A stretch of DNA of 64,000 bases, from the NCBI RefSeq assembly GCF_026157035.1, contig NZ_JANJZA010000001.1, positions 1,219,001 to 1,283,000 of the forward strand, written 5' to 3'. The position numbers and the translations under genes were made by a program. Shown one piece after another: positions 17,340-26,344 of the stretch (positions are counted from its first letter, which is position 1; each line of letters opens with the position of its first letter). This DNA comes from Sphingomicrobium nitratireducens. Lineage in GTDB: Bacteria > Pseudomonadota > Alphaproteobacteria > Sphingomonadales > Sphingomonadaceae. The notes beneath the pieces were generated by a model. It worked only from the letters and a program-made list of their open reading frames with translations. It did not search any database and had not been told where the DNA came from.

Positions 17340-17373
17340 CGCGCCAGTTTCGATCCTCCCCGGGAGACCCCCT

Positions 17374-17751
17374 TTGGCCGACGTCGCCGCAGGATATCTG
17401 CCGATCCTTATTTTCCTCGCCATCGCGCTGGCGTTGTCGACCGCGTTCGTCGGCTTGCCGATGATCGTTGCGCGGCTGACCGGCGCCCACAAGCCCGATG
17501 CCGAGAAGCTTTCCGAATATGAATGCGGCTTTCCCGCGTTCGAGGACAGCCGCGACCAGTTCGACGTGCGCTTCTACCTCGTCGCCATTCTGTTCATCAT
17601 CTTCGACCTCGAGGCCGCCTTCCTCTTCCCGTGGGCGGTCAGCGTGCTCGGCCTCGGCTGGACCGCGTGGGTCGCGATGATGCTGTTCCTCGTCGAGCTG
17701 ACGCTCGGCCTCGTCTACGCCTGGCAGAAGGGGGCGCTGGAATGGGAGTGA
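17374..17751 (+). CDS. nuoA: NADH-quinone oxidoreductase subunit A
   Basis: A 125-residue complex I membrane subunit with three helices and the conserved loop [10 protein letters not shown], whose cysteine is near the quinone cavity. A TTG start at 17374 is inferred: GGGAG lies 7 bases upstream, the protein then has the normal length and starts just before the first helix, and no ATG fits. It opens a 14-subunit operon in the standard A-to-N order, interrupted by seven extra genes. nuoB overlaps its end by 10 bases. Confidence 0.93.
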   Translation: MADVAAGYLPILIFLAIALALSTAFVGLPMIVARLTGAHKPDAEKLSEYECGFPAFEDSRDQFDVRFYLVAILFIIFDLEAAFLFPWAVSVLGLGWTAWVAMMLFLVELTLGLVYAWQKGALEWE

Positions 17752-18323
17752 TCCTCGACCCCAAGGCCAATCCCTATCCGACCGAGGAGGAGCTGGCGCG
17801 CGCCGCGGGTCTCGTCCCGGGCGGGCCGGACATGAAGCAGTTCGAGGCGATGCGCCAGGAACTGGACGAGAAGGGTTTCCTCGTCACTACGACCGAGGAC
17901 CTGTTCAAGTGGGCGCGCACCGGCTCGCTGTGGTGGATGACCTTCGGGCTCGCCTGCTGCGCGGTCGAGATGATTCACGTCAACATGCCGCGCTACGACC
18001 TCGAACGCTTCGGTGTCGCACCGCGCGCGTCCCCGCGCCAGAGCGACGTGATGATCGTCGCGGGCACGCTGTGCAACAAGATGGCCCCCGCGCTGCGCAA
18101 GGTCTACGACCAGATGAGCGAGCCGCGCTACGTCATCTCGATGGGCAGCTGCGCCAATGGCGGCGGCTATTATCACTATAGCTACAGCGTCGTTCGCGGC
18201 TGCGACCGCATCGTGCCGGTCGACATCTACGTGCCGGGCTGCCCGCCGACCGCGGAAGCCTTGCTCTACGGCATCATGCAGCTGCAGCGGAAGATCCGCC
18301 GCGAGGGGACGATCGAGCGATGA
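17742..18323 (+). CDS. nuoB: NADH-quinone oxidoreductase subunit B
   Basis: A 193-residue peripheral-arm subunit holding cluster N2, the last [4Fe-4S] centre before quinone. The ligands are visible as [10 protein letters not shown] (tandem cysteines), GSCANGGG and [11 protein letters not shown]. An N-terminal extension of about 45 residues ([12 protein letters not shown]) precedes the core. The ATG at 17742 overlaps nuoA by 10 bases. Confidence 0.97.
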   Translation: MGVILDPKANPYPTEEELARAAGLVPGGPDMKQFEAMRQELDEKGFLVTTTEDLFKWARTGSLWWMTFGLACCAVEMIHVNMPRYDLERFGVAPRASPRQSDVMIVAGTLCNKMAPALRKVYDQMSEPRYVISMGSCANGGGYYHYSYSVVRGCDRIVPVDIYVPGCPPTAEALLYGIMQLQRKIRREGTIER

Positions 18324-19162
18324 GCAGCGCTGCCCCCAGGATCGCGGAGCGCGATGGCTTTGCCGCGCAGTACGCCAAGGCGATCGGCAAGGCGCTGGTC
18401 GACACCAAGGACCATGTCGGCGAACTGACCTTCACCGTCACGCGCGACGGGCTGGTCGCGGCGGCCAAGGCGCTGCGCGACGAGTTCGGCTACCAGCAGC
18501 TGATGGAGATTGCGGGCGCGGACTATCCGGAGCGCGCAGAGCGGTTCGAGGTCAATTACCATTTCCTTTCGGTCACGCATAACCACCGCGTGCGCCTCAA
18601 GGTGAAGACCGACGAAGAGACGCCGGTGCCATCGCTGACGGGGCTGTGGCCCGTCGCCAACTGGCTCGAGCGCGAGGTGTTCGACCTCTACGGGGTCAAC
18701 TTCTCGAACCATCCCGACCTTCGCCGCATCCTCACCGATTACGGCTTCGAGGGCCATCCGCTGCGCAAGGACTTCCCCATGACGGGCCATGTCGAGCTGC
18801 GCTATTCTGAGGCCGAGAAGCGCGTCGTCTACGAGCCGGTCAAGCTGGCGCAGGACTTCCGCAGCTTCGACTTCCTGATGCCGTGGGAAGGGCCCGAATA
18901 TCGCCTGCCGGGCGACGAGAAGGCCGAAGGTCAGGCGCCCGGCGCGCCGACGCCCGCCAAGGCGCCGACGAGCGAGAAGGTGGCTGCCAAGGCGCCGCCG
19001 CCCGTCCCCAAGACGACCGACGAGAAGTCGGACACCGGGGCCGGCGAGCCGACCAACAAGAAGGCCGAGAAGCAGGCGCGCAAGCCGGCTGCCAGGAAGG
19101 CCGACAATGCAGGCGGCGAGACCACCGCCAAGGACGCACCCGAGACGGGAGACACTGAATGA
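18320..19162 (+). CDS. nuoC: NADH-quinone oxidoreductase subunit C
   Basis: A 280-residue homologue of the 30-kDa subunit. The conserved part (residues 1-200) has [38 protein letters not shown] and [12 protein letters not shown]. It continues into a tail of about 75 residues that is almost only Ala, Pro, Lys, Glu, Thr and Gly, probably disordered and unlike usual NuoC. Both ends overlap neighbours by 4 bases (ATGA). Confidence 0.95.
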   Translation: MSSAAPRIAERDGFAAQYAKAIGKALVDTKDHVGELTFTVTRDGLVAAAKALRDEFGYQQLMEIAGADYPERAERFEVNYHFLSVTHNHRVRLKVKTDEETPVPSLTGLWPVANWLEREVFDLYGVNFSNHPDLRRILTDYGFEGHPLRKDFPMTGHVELRYSEAEKRVVYEPVKLAQDFRSFDFLMPWEGPEYRLPGDEKAEGQAPGAPTPAKAPTSEKVAAKAPPPVPKTTDEKSDTGAGEPTNKKAEKQARKPAARKADNAGGETTAKDAPETGDTE

Positions 19163-20442
19163 CGACCAAGGTCGAAATCCAGACCTTCCCGGATGAGCGC
19201 GCGATGGACTTCGACGCGGCGCGCAAGGTCGATCACGAGATCGTCCTCGACCAGCCCAACACGGCGGGCGACGAGACCATCTCGAACTACACGATCAACT
19301 TCGGTCCGCAGCACCCGGCTGCGCACGGCGTGTTGCGGCTGATCATGGAGCTGGACGGCGAGATCGTCGAGCGCGTCGACCCGCATGTCGGCCTGCTCCA
19401 TCGCGGCACCGAGAAGCTGATCGAGTACAAGACCTACGCGCAGGCGCTGCCTTACTTCGACCGGCTCGATTACTGCTCGCCTATGTGCATGGAGCACAGC
19501 TACGTGCTCGCGGTCGAGAAGCTGCTGGGCCTCGAGGTGCCGCTGCGCGCGCAATATATCCGCGTGCTGATGGCGGAGCTGACCCGCATCTCCAATCACA
19601 TGCTGAACCTTGGCAGCCACGTCATGGACGTGGGCGCGATGACGCCCAACCTGTGGCTGTTCGAGGTGCGCGAAGACACGATGCAGCTCTATGAAGCCGT
19701 GTCGGGCGCGCGCATGCACGCCAACTATTTCCGCGTCGGCGGCGTCCACCAGGACATCCCGGAAAAGGTGCTCGCGCAGATGAGCGAGTTTCTCGACAAG
19801 CGCATGCCGCTGTTCGAGGACGCGATGAGCCTCGTCGTCGACAACCGCATCTTCAAGCAGCGCAACGTCGATATCGGCGTGGTCAGCAAGGAAGATGCGC
19901 TGGCCTGGGGCTTCTCGGGTCCGATGATCCGCGCCGCGGGGATCCCGTGGGACCTCAGGAAGTCGCAGCCATACGAGGTTTACGACCGCATGGACTTCGA
20001 CGTGCCAGTGGGGACCAAGGGCGACTGCTACGACCGCTTCATGGTCCGCGTCGAGGAAGTCCGCCAGTCGGCGCGCATCATGCGCCAGTGCCTCGCCGAA
20101 ATGCCCAAGGGGCCGATCGGCAGCCTCGACCGCAAGGTCTTCCCGCCCAAGCGAGGCGAGATGAAGCAGTCGATGGAAGCGCTGATCCACCACTTCAAGC
20201 TCTACACCGAGGGCTATCACGTGCCCGCCGGCGAAGTCTATGTCGCGACCGAAAGCCCCAAGGGCGAATTCGGCGTCTATCTCGTCGCGGACGGCACCAA
20301 CAAACCCTATCGCTGCAAGATCCGGCCGACCGCGTTCAGCCACCTGCAGGCAATGGATTTCATGATGAAGGGCCACATGCTGGCCGATACGACCGCGGTG
20401 CTCAGCGCCATCGACGTCGTCTTTGGGGAGTGTGACCGCTAA
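19159..20442 (+). CDS. nuoD: NADH-quinone oxidoreductase subunit D
   Basis: A 427-residue 49-kDa subunit homologue, forming the quinone site with NuoB. Characteristic stretches are [46 protein letters not shown] and the C-terminal VFGECDR. Residues 1-35 are a variable lead. Overlaps on both sides (ATGA with nuoC, TAATG with nuoE) show tight coupling. Confidence 0.97.
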   Translation: MTTKVEIQTFPDERAMDFDAARKVDHEIVLDQPNTAGDETISNYTINFGPQHPAAHGVLRLIMELDGEIVERVDPHVGLLHRGTEKLIEYKTYAQALPYFDRLDYCSPMCMEHSYVLAVEKLLGLEVPLRAQYIRVLMAELTRISNHMLNLGSHVMDVGAMTPNLWLFEVREDTMQLYEAVSGARMHANYFRVGGVHQDIPEKVLAQMSEFLDKRMPLFEDAMSLVVDNRIFKQRNVDIGVVSKEDALAWGFSGPMIRAAGIPWDLRKSQPYEVYDRMDFDVPVGTKGDCYDRFMVRVEEVRQSARIMRQCLAEMPKGPIGSLDRKVFPPKRGEMKQSMEALIHHFKLYTEGYHVPAGEVYVATESPKGEFGVYLVADGTNKPYRCKIRPTAFSHLQAMDFMMKGHMLADTTAVLSAIDVVFGECDR

Positions 20443-21107
20443 TGGCCTATCGTCACTTCGCCGCCGATACGCCCGAGCTGCGTAGCCAGTGGGGCGATTT
20501 TGCGTGGGACGCGACGTCCGCGCCCGAAGCCAAGCGCATCCTCGCCAAGTATCCCGAAGGGCGCCAGGCGTCGGCCTGCCTGCCGTTTCTCGACCTCGCC
20601 CAGCGGCAGGTCGGGCGGATGACCGAGACGCAGGGCTGGCTGCCGATCCCGGTGATCGAGTTCGTCGCGAACGCGCTCTCGATGCCGACGGTGCGCGTGA
20701 TGGAAGTGGCCAGCTTCTATACCATGTACAACCTCGTGCCGGTCGGGAAATATCACGTCCAGGTATGCGGCACGACGCCGTGCATGCTGCGCGGGTCGGA
20801 CGAGGTGCTGGCCGCGTGCAAGAAGCGCGGCATGGTCAAGGGCGCGACCACGCCCGACGGGCTGTTCACCCTGACCGAGGTCGAGTGCATGGGCGCGTGC
20901 GCCAACGCGCCGATGGTCCAGATCAACGACGACAATTACGAGGACCTCACCGAGAAGCGGATGAGCGAGATCCTCGACGCGCTGGCCGAGGACAAGGACG
21001 TCAAACCCGGCCCGCAGACCGGGCGACAGGCGAGCTGCCCCGAGGGCGGGCCGACCAGCCTCAAGAAAATGGCCGAGCGCAACTACGACTATCGGGGACA
21101 ATGGTGA
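20442..21107 (+). CDS. nuoE: NADH-quinone oxidoreductase subunit E
   Basis: A 221-residue 24-kDa subunit homologue with the [2Fe-2S] cluster N1a. The four cysteines are in VCGTTPCMLRG and ECMGACANAPM. The C-terminal extension (about residues 185-221) has a further cysteine (SCPEGGPTS), as in many alphaproteobacteria. Its stop overlaps the next small ORF (TGATG). Confidence 0.96.
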   Translation: MAYRHFAADTPELRSQWGDFAWDATSAPEAKRILAKYPEGRQASACLPFLDLAQRQVGRMTETQGWLPIPVIEFVANALSMPTVRVMEVASFYTMYNLVPVGKYHVQVCGTTPCMLRGSDEVLAACKKRGMVKGATTPDGLFTLTEVECMGACANAPMVQINDDNYEDLTEKRMSEILDALAEDKDVKPGPQTGRQASCPEGGPTSLKKMAERNYDYRGQW

Positions 21108-21259
21108 TGAACGACGCGCAGAAGAAGAAGATCTCTGGGGCCGCGTTCATGGCGGCAGGTGCGACCTTCATGATCACGGGTAACACCGCGATCGGCATCT
21201 CGCTTCTCACGATCGGCATCGTCTTCATCGCGATCGCGTCGCGAAAGGCGGGCGAGTGA
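21107..21259 (+). CDS. Small membrane protein between nuoE and nuoF (50 aa)
   Basis: A 50-residue protein, [10 protein letters not shown] after the Met, then an uninterrupted hydrophobic stretch long enough for two short helices or a hairpin (residues 11-44), ending SRKAGE. Positive charges flank the membrane part. I recognise no family. The ATG overlaps the nuoE stop and its stop overlaps the next small gene, so it is translated within the nuo chain. It may be a complex I accessory or assembly peptide; that rests on position only. Confidence 0.7.
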   Translation: MNDAQKKKISGAAFMAAGATFMITGNTAIGISLLTIGIVFIAIASRKAGE

Positions 21260-21405
21260 TGCAGCAGCTCGTCAAGATCGTCATCGCGATCCTCGCCATC
21301 GTCATCGCGTTCAAGATCCTCAAGGGTCTTCTGGGCCTCGCGATCGGCGTGGCGCTGGCCGTGGCGCTCTATTTCGGCGCGACCAAGCTCCTGGAGAAGA
21401 AGTGA
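21259..21405 (+). CDS. Small membrane protein between nuoE and nuoF (48 aa)
   Basis: A 48-residue, very hydrophobic protein starting [20 protein letters not shown] after the Met and ending in a lysine-rich tail (GATKLLEKK). Residues 4-18 and 24-41 form one or two membrane helices. Its start and stop both overlap neighbours as TGATG (with the 50-aa gene and with nuoF). That conserved-looking coupling, and the coding-like third-position GC of this short frame, argue that it is real. No family recognised. Confidence 0.65.
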   Translation: MQQLVKIVIAILAIVIAFKILKGLLGLAIGVALAVALYFGATKLLEKK

Positions 21406-22709
21406 TGGGTTCGACCACCCCGCTGGCCGACAAGGACCGCATCTTCACCAACGTCTATGGCTTCCAGGGCGCGGACCTGAAAAGCGCGCAGGCGCGCGGC
21501 GACTGGGACAAGACCGCCGACCTCATGAAGCTCGGCCAGGACACGATCATCGAGATGGTCAAGGATTCGGGGCTGCGCGGGCGCGGCGGTGCGGGCTTTC
21601 CGACCGGCATGAAGTGGGGCTTCATGCCCAAGGAGCCGACGCCGGGCCGTCCCAACTTCCTCGTCATCAATGCCGACGAATCCGAGCCCGGTTCGTGCAA
21701 GGATCGCGAGATCATCCGCCACGACCCGCATAAGCTGGTCGAGGGCGCACTCCTGGCCGGCTTCGCGATGCGCGCGCGTGCGGGCTATATCTACATTCGC
21801 GGCGAATTCATCCAGGAAGCGCGGGTTCTCGAGAACGCCGTCGCCGAAGCCTACGAGGCCGGCCTCTTGGGCAAGAACGCCGCCGGGTCGGGCTACGATT
21901 TCGACCTGTTCGTTCACCGCGGCGCGGGCGCCTATATCTGCGGCGAAGAGACCGCGATGCTCGAAAGCCTCGAGGGCAAGAAGGGTCAGCCGCGACTGAA
22001 GCCGCCTTTCCCGGCGGGCGCGGGCCTCTATGGCTGCCCGACCACCGTCAACAACGTGGAATCGATCGCGGTCGTCCCGACCATCCTTCGCCGGGGCGCG
22101 GAGTGGTTCAAGAGCTTCGGACGCGAGGGCAATGCCGGCACCAAGCTGTTCCAGATCTCGGGCCACGTGAACAAGCCATGCGTCGTCGAGGAAACGATGT
22201 CGATCTCGTTCCGTGAACTGATCGACCTCCATGCCGGCGGCATCAAGGGCGGATGGGATAACCTCCTCGCCGTGATCCCGGGCGGCTCGTCCGTCCCGTT
22301 GGTCCCGGCCGAGCAGATCATGGACGCGCCGATGGATTTCGACGGGCTCAAGGAACTGGGCTCGGGTCTTGGCACCGCCGCCGTCATCGTCATGGACAAG
22401 TCGACCGACATCGTCCGCGCGATCAGCCGCATCAGCTATTTCTACAAGCATGAAAGCTGCGGCCAGTGCACGCCCTGCCGCGAAGGCACGGGCTGGATGT
22501 GGCGCACGATGGAAAAGCTGCGCACCGGCGATGCCGACGCGGGCACGATCGACCGCCTGTTCGACGTCACCAAGCAGGTCGAGGGTCACACGATCTGCGC
22601 GCTGGGTGATGCGGCGGCGTGGCCGATCCAGGGCCTCATCCGCCATTTCCGCCCCGAACTCGAACGCCGCGTCGCCGAAGCGGGCGGGCAGCTCGAAGCG
22701 GCCGAGTAA
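21405..22709 (+). CDS. nuoF: NADH-quinone oxidoreductase subunit F
   Basis: A 434-residue 51-kDa subunit homologue binding NADH, FMN and cluster N3. The glycine-rich [18 protein letters not shown] and [13 protein letters not shown] form the NADH/FMN pocket; [15 protein letters not shown] with a later cysteine ([10 protein letters not shown]) ligates the [4Fe-4S] centre. The ATG at 21405 overlaps the preceding stop; a GTG 3 bases earlier is less likely. After its stop the nuo series is interrupted by five exported-protein genes before nuoG. Confidence 0.97.
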   Translation: MGSTTPLADKDRIFTNVYGFQGADLKSAQARGDWDKTADLMKLGQDTIIEMVKDSGLRGRGGAGFPTGMKWGFMPKEPTPGRPNFLVINADESEPGSCKDREIIRHDPHKLVEGALLAGFAMRARAGYIYIRGEFIQEARVLENAVAEAYEAGLLGKNAAGSGYDFDLFVHRGAGAYICGEETAMLESLEGKKGQPRLKPPFPAGAGLYGCPTTVNNVESIAVVPTILRRGAEWFKSFGREGNAGTKLFQISGHVNKPCVVEETMSISFRELIDLHAGGIKGGWDNLLAVIPGGSSVPLVPAEQIMDAPMDFDGLKELGSGLGTAAVIVMDKSTDIVRAISRISYFYKHESCGQCTPCREGTGWMWRTMEKLRTGDADAGTIDRLFDVTKQVEGHTICALGDAAAWPIQGLIRHFRPELERRVAEAGGQLEAAE

Positions 22710-22765
22710 GGCCCTCCCGCTCCCCCGAGTTTCCATTCGCGCGCAGTTGCGGTAATCTTTCCGCC

Positions 22766-23548
22766 ATGCGCGCGATGGTCATTGCGGCGGTCGCGGTCGT
22801 AGGGCTCTGCGGAACGACACCCTCGCTGGCCCAGACGGCCGTGCAGCGCCAGGGACCGGTCTACGGGAAGGACCAGGCCGAGGCCGACCAGCCCAATTTT
22901 CTCGTCATCGTCAGGTTGCCCGAAAAGGCCGGCAATCGTTTCGAATTCGACGTCGAAGAAGACAGCGAGGCGCAGTTTGCGGCCTACGCGGCAGGCACGC
23001 AACTGGCGTCATGCCTGGTGGCATCCAGGTCCGACGAAGCCGAGCGCGCGCTATCCAATGCCCCGCTGTCAAGCAAGGAGCGCCGTTCGCTCGCACGCCT
23101 GACAGGAAAAGGCACGAGCTGTGCGGGAGTACTGCCCGGCGACCCGGCGATCGCTCGCGGCATGGTCGCAGAAGCGCTCTACCTTGAGAGACATTCCTCG
23201 CCGCCGCCTCTTCCCGCCATCGTCGAAGAGACATTGGTCGACCGTTTTGCGGCCGAGGAAGAAAAGCGCAACGAACACCGCCCGCTTGCCGAGGTGCGGC
23301 TGTCGGGGGCGAGCGACTGCCTGGTGGCGAGCGATCTGCAGACCGCCGACGCGCTCCTGCGGTCCCGGCCTGGCAGCGAAGAGGAAGTGGCGCTGATCGA
23401 CGCTTTGTTCGTCAACGCGCCGCGCTGTGCGGGCGATCGGCGCCCTGCGTTCATCAGCCTCGCCTATTTGCGCGCCTACTTTGCCAGTGCGCTCCAGCGC
23501 GCTTCGGTCGCGCCAGCGACGGCGGGGCTTTTCCTTGCGCGCGAATAG
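22766..23548 (+). CDS. Exported double CX35C-module protein, paralogue 1
   Basis: A 260-residue protein with a signal peptide (RAMVIAAVAVVGLCG, cleavage near SLAQ). It has two copies of an unrecognised module: Cys83/Cys119 and Cys185/Cys221, each pair exactly 35 residues apart, followed by RGMVAEALYL or LRAYFASALQRA. Module 2 reads DCLVASDLQTADALLRSRPG. The even cysteine count suggests periplasmic disulfides. It is 56 bases after nuoF in the same direction. Function unknown; the first ATG is used although no strong ribosome site precedes it. Confidence 0.8.
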   Translation: MRAMVIAAVAVVGLCGTTPSLAQTAVQRQGPVYGKDQAEADQPNFLVIVRLPEKAGNRFEFDVEEDSEAQFAAYAAGTQLASCLVASRSDEAERALSNAPLSSKERRSLARLTGKGTSCAGVLPGDPAIARGMVAEALYLERHSSPPPLPAIVEETLVDRFAAEEEKRNEHRPLAEVRLSGASDCLVASDLQTADALLRSRPGSEEEVALIDALFVNAPRCAGDRRPAFISLAYLRAYFASALQRASVAPATAGLFLARE

Positions 23549-23611
23549 GTTATTCTGGTTGTGTAACACAGGTTCGGCGCAGTCGGGCCTTGGGTAGGGA
23601 GGACAGTCGAG

Positions 23612-24373
23612 ATGCGTAAGATTCTGGCGATGTGTTCGCTCGCGGCGATGGTCGCGACAAGCGGTGCCTATGCGCAGGGGATAACCGGCAAGGAAGGCCG
23701 GCAGGCCCGGCAGAAGGTCATGGATCAACGCGGCATTCGCGATTACGGCGAATTGAAGGGCAAGAACGTCACCTACGATCCGAGCAAGGACACGCCCGAC
23801 ACGCTGGGCGCGTACGACATGGCGCTCCACAATTCGGCCTGTATCGACCGCACGCTCGGCGACACGGTGAAGGAAGCGCTCGATACGCAGCCGGCGACCC
23901 GCAAGGAAGAATTCAAGTTCGATCGCCTGTTTTCCAAGGGCAAGGGCTGCGGCGGGCCGACCACGGTCGTGCTCACGCTCCAGCGCGGCATGCTTTCGGA
24001 AGCGGCCTATCTCAACGACTATCCCGAGCAGGTGCCGCTGCCGATGCACGTCGATTCGGGTGCGGTGAAGGCCTTCCGCGACAGCCAGCGCGAATGGAAT
24101 GACGAGCGCTCGCCCGCGGACAAGATGCTCATCGATGCGGCCAACTGTCTCGTCATCTCGAACCCGGCGGTCGCCGACCTTCTGGCGCGGACCCAGCACG
24201 GGACCGGCGATGAAGAAAAGGTGATGGACGCGCTGTTCAACGCGGCCCCCGATTGCGCGGGCGCGCGGCCCACGGTGGTCAGCAAGACCTATTTGCGGGC
24301 GTTCATCATGGACGCGCTCTACCGCGCTTCGAACAGCGAGATTGGCAAGCCGGTCTTCATGCTGGGCGGCTAG
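23612..24373 (+). CDS. Exported double CX35C-module protein, paralogue 2
   Basis: A 253-residue protein with signal peptide RKILAMCSLAAMVATSGAYA. Mature modules have Cys77/Cys113 and Cys179/Cys215. Module 1 ends TLQRGMLSEAAYL and module 2 ends YLRAFIMDALYRAS. It resembles paralogue 3 most closely, sharing the segments LQRGMLSEAAYL and VMDALFNAAP. GGGAGGA about 10 bases upstream supports the start. No enzyme motif is visible; a helical, disulfide-braced binding or scaffold protein is inferred. Confidence 0.82.
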   Translation: MRKILAMCSLAAMVATSGAYAQGITGKEGRQARQKVMDQRGIRDYGELKGKNVTYDPSKDTPDTLGAYDMALHNSACIDRTLGDTVKEALDTQPATRKEEFKFDRLFSKGKGCGGPTTVVLTLQRGMLSEAAYLNDYPEQVPLPMHVDSGAVKAFRDSQREWNDERSPADKMLIDAANCLVISNPAVADLLARTQHGTGDEEKVMDALFNAAPDCAGARPTVVSKTYLRAFIMDALYRASNSEIGKPVFMLGG

Positions 24374-24424
24374 TCGCCAGGGGCGGGGCCCGACGAGGAA
24401 GAAGGAGCACGCGCGAGAGCAGCG

Positions 24425-25210
24425 ATGACCCTGCGCACGACCTTGCGATGCCTTGCAGCGTCGCTCCTTCTTGCCGGAGCGACGCTTCCCCTCCTCGCGC
24501 AGGACAATGTCGGTGAGAAGTACGACAAGCCCGGGACCGTCGCCCTGCGCGACATCCTGACCGAACGCGTCCAGAACCGCGCCTACGAGCTCAAGGGCGA
24601 GGAAGTCCGCTACCGTCCCGAAAGAGATACCGTCGACACGCTGGCCGCCTACGGGAGGGCGCTCGAGGTGTCGAAATGCCTCGTCGAGGCGAACCGGGTC
24701 GGCGTCGAGCAGGCCCTCGCGATGCGCCCGTTGTCGAGTCAGGAGCAGGAGCTCTTCGCGGCCCTCTTTACGGGCGGGGGAAATTGCGGCTCTCCGACGA
24801 CGACGGTTCTCGCCCTCCAGCGCGGCATGTTGTCGGAAGCCGCCTACCTCGCGGCCCATCCCGACCAGGTGCCGCTTCCGCGCAACGTCGATTCTGCCGC
24901 GGTCGCGCGTTTCGTGGACGGCGAAGTCGACTGGAACGCACACCGCATCGAGGCCGATTCCGTGCTGATCGGGGCGAGCAACTGCCTCGTCATGACCAAT
25001 CCGGCGATCGCCGACCTGCTCGCGAGGACCGTGCACGGGTCGGATGACGAGACGATCGTGATGGACGCGCTGTTCAACGCGGCGCCGCAATGCGCGGGGA
25101 GACGTCCCGACAGGGTCAGCACGACGTTCCTGCGGGCCTTCGTGATGGACGCTCTCTATCGGGCACATGTCAACGAGGAAGCCCGGCTCGTTTTCCTGAT
25201 GGGCGGCTAG
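24425..25210 (+). CDS. Exported double CX35C-module protein, paralogue 3
   Basis: A 261-residue protein with signal peptide TLRTTLRCLAASLLLAGATL. It has Cys85/Cys121 and Cys187/Cys223, so the module spacing (102 residues between first cysteines) equals that of paralogues 1, 2 and 4. Between signal and module 1 is a charged stretch (ELKGEEVRYRPERDTVDTL) shared with paralogue 2, implying a recent duplication of those two. Function unknown. Confidence 0.82.
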   Translation: MTLRTTLRCLAASLLLAGATLPLLAQDNVGEKYDKPGTVALRDILTERVQNRAYELKGEEVRYRPERDTVDTLAAYGRALEVSKCLVEANRVGVEQALAMRPLSSQEQELFAALFTGGGNCGSPTTTVLALQRGMLSEAAYLAAHPDQVPLPRNVDSAAVARFVDGEVDWNAHRIEADSVLIGASNCLVMTNPAIADLLARTVHGSDDETIVMDALFNAAPQCAGRRPDRVSTTFLRAFVMDALYRAHVNEEARLVFLMGG

Positions 25211-25294
25211 GCGCGCGTTCATCCACGCTTCAGAAACGCGAGCGCAACGACCGGCTTGGGATCGAGCTAGTTCGATCGAGTAATGGGGAATCAT

Positions 25295-26089
25295 GTGAAG
25301 ACCTTCAATCTCAAGCGTATCGCCAAGGCGATGATGATCCTGGTCGTGGCCAATTTTTCGGTCGGGACCGCACAGGCACAGTTTTCGAGCGGCTATTACG
25401 AGCGCGTGACGCGCATGCGCGAGATCCGCATGAAAATGGCGAACGGGTCGATCTTCGATACCGAAGTCGCCAAATCCTACGGGCCGTTTCTGCCCGATCG
25501 CGACAGCGAGAAGGCGTTCGCCCACTATCGCACCTATGTCGAGGCGGCGCGCTGCGTGTCGACCAAGCAGGCGGACGCGGTCGAAGCCGCGCTGTCGCAT
25601 GAACCCAATTCCGCTGCCGGAAAGGCCGCATTCGAGGGGCTCAAGGACGAGGCGAGTGTGTGCGACGCGCAGGACGTTCTCAAGAGCGGGCTGCGCCGTG
25701 GGCTCCTGTCCGAGGGCGCGTATCTGGTCGCCTTTCCGGCCGCGCCCGCGCTTCCCTCGACGGTCACCGCCGATCGGCTCAAGGCGTTCCGTGCGAGCGA
25801 ATTCGACCGCAATGCCGGTCGTACGGAGGGCGAGAAGGCACTGATCGATGTCGCCGACTGCCTGGTGCTCAGCGACCTCTCGCTGGCCGACCGCGTGGCG
25901 CGCTCGAACGCGGGCGACGAGGATGAAAAGGCGCTGCTCGACGCGATGTTCGTGGCGGCGCCCTATTGCGCCGGCGAGGAGCGGCCGACCGACCTCAGCC
26001 GCAGCGTGCTGCGCGCGTTTCTCTCGGAAGCGCTCTACCGCGCGAGCGTCAACGAGGCGACGCGCGACCTGTTCGCACCGGCCGGCTGA
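25295..26089 (+). CDS. Exported double CX35C-module protein, paralogue 4
   Basis: A 264-residue protein. GTG at 25295 was chosen because GGGGA sits 5 bases upstream and the product then opens with a clean signal peptide (KTFNLKRIAKAMMILVVANF); the ATG at 25283 adds four residues. Modules have Cys87/Cys123 and Cys189/Cys225, with RRGLLSEGAYL and LRAFLSEALYRAS as the post-cysteine helices. A strong hairpin with T-run follows 35 bases after its stop. Function unknown. Confidence 0.8.
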   Translation: MKTFNLKRIAKAMMILVVANFSVGTAQAQFSSGYYERVTRMREIRMKMANGSIFDTEVAKSYGPFLPDRDSEKAFAHYRTYVEAARCVSTKQADAVEAALSHEPNSAAGKAAFEGLKDEASVCDAQDVLKSGLRRGLLSEGAYLVAFPAAPALPSTVTADRLKAFRASEFDRNAGRTEGEKALIDVADCLVLSDLSLADRVARSNAGDEDEKALLDAMFVAAPYCAGEERPTDLSRSVLRAFLSEALYRASVNEATRDLFAPAG

Positions 26090-26123
26090 CCCGGCCTCGC
26101 GCCCCGCATCGGGAGCGAACGGG

Positions 26124-26162
26124 ACCGGCGGACCTTCGGGTCTGCCGGTTTCGCCGTTTTTT
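26124..26162 (+). terminator. Strong hairpin with T-run inside the nuo operon
   Basis: An 11-bp stem (26124-26134 with 26139-26149, one G-T pair) capped by TTCG is followed, after TTCGCCG, by six Ts (26157-26162). The T-run starts 7 bases past the stem, so termination may be partial. It separates paralogue 4 from paralogue 5 and nuoG-N. Confidence 0.6.
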
Positions 26163-26280
26163 GGGGTGCAAAAGCCCGCTTCAAGGGTTGCGCTTCACGA
26201 GCGTCCCCGCCAAAGAGGCACCGCGCGTGGCGGGCCGATTGGCGCCCGCCGTTCGCGCGCGTGTCGACCGGGCGGATTTT

Positions 26281-26296
26281 CCCTTCGCGCGAAGGG
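26281..26296. promoter_or_regulatory. 16-bp perfect palindrome upstream of paralogue 5
   Basis: CCCTTCGC-GCGAAGGG is a perfect inverted repeat 48 bases before the start at 26345, in the otherwise gene-free stretch 26163-26344. A second inverted repeat (GGCGGGC...GCCCGCC, about 26230-26251) lies just upstream. An operator or mRNA hairpin is possible. I see no convincing -35/-10 pair there. Confidence 0.35.
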
Positions 26297-26344
26297 GCCG
26301 ATCTCCGACCCGAACGGAAAGGGCAGATGTTGGAAGGCATGTTC

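Noticed and set aside
23069-25600. Very long open frame (over 800 codons) antisense to the exported paralogues
   Set aside because: High-GC antisense shadow: the plus-strand genes have signal peptides, ribosome sites and conserved cysteine spacing; the antisense product is Arg/His-rich low complexity, and its apparent repeats only mirror the plus-strand paralogy.
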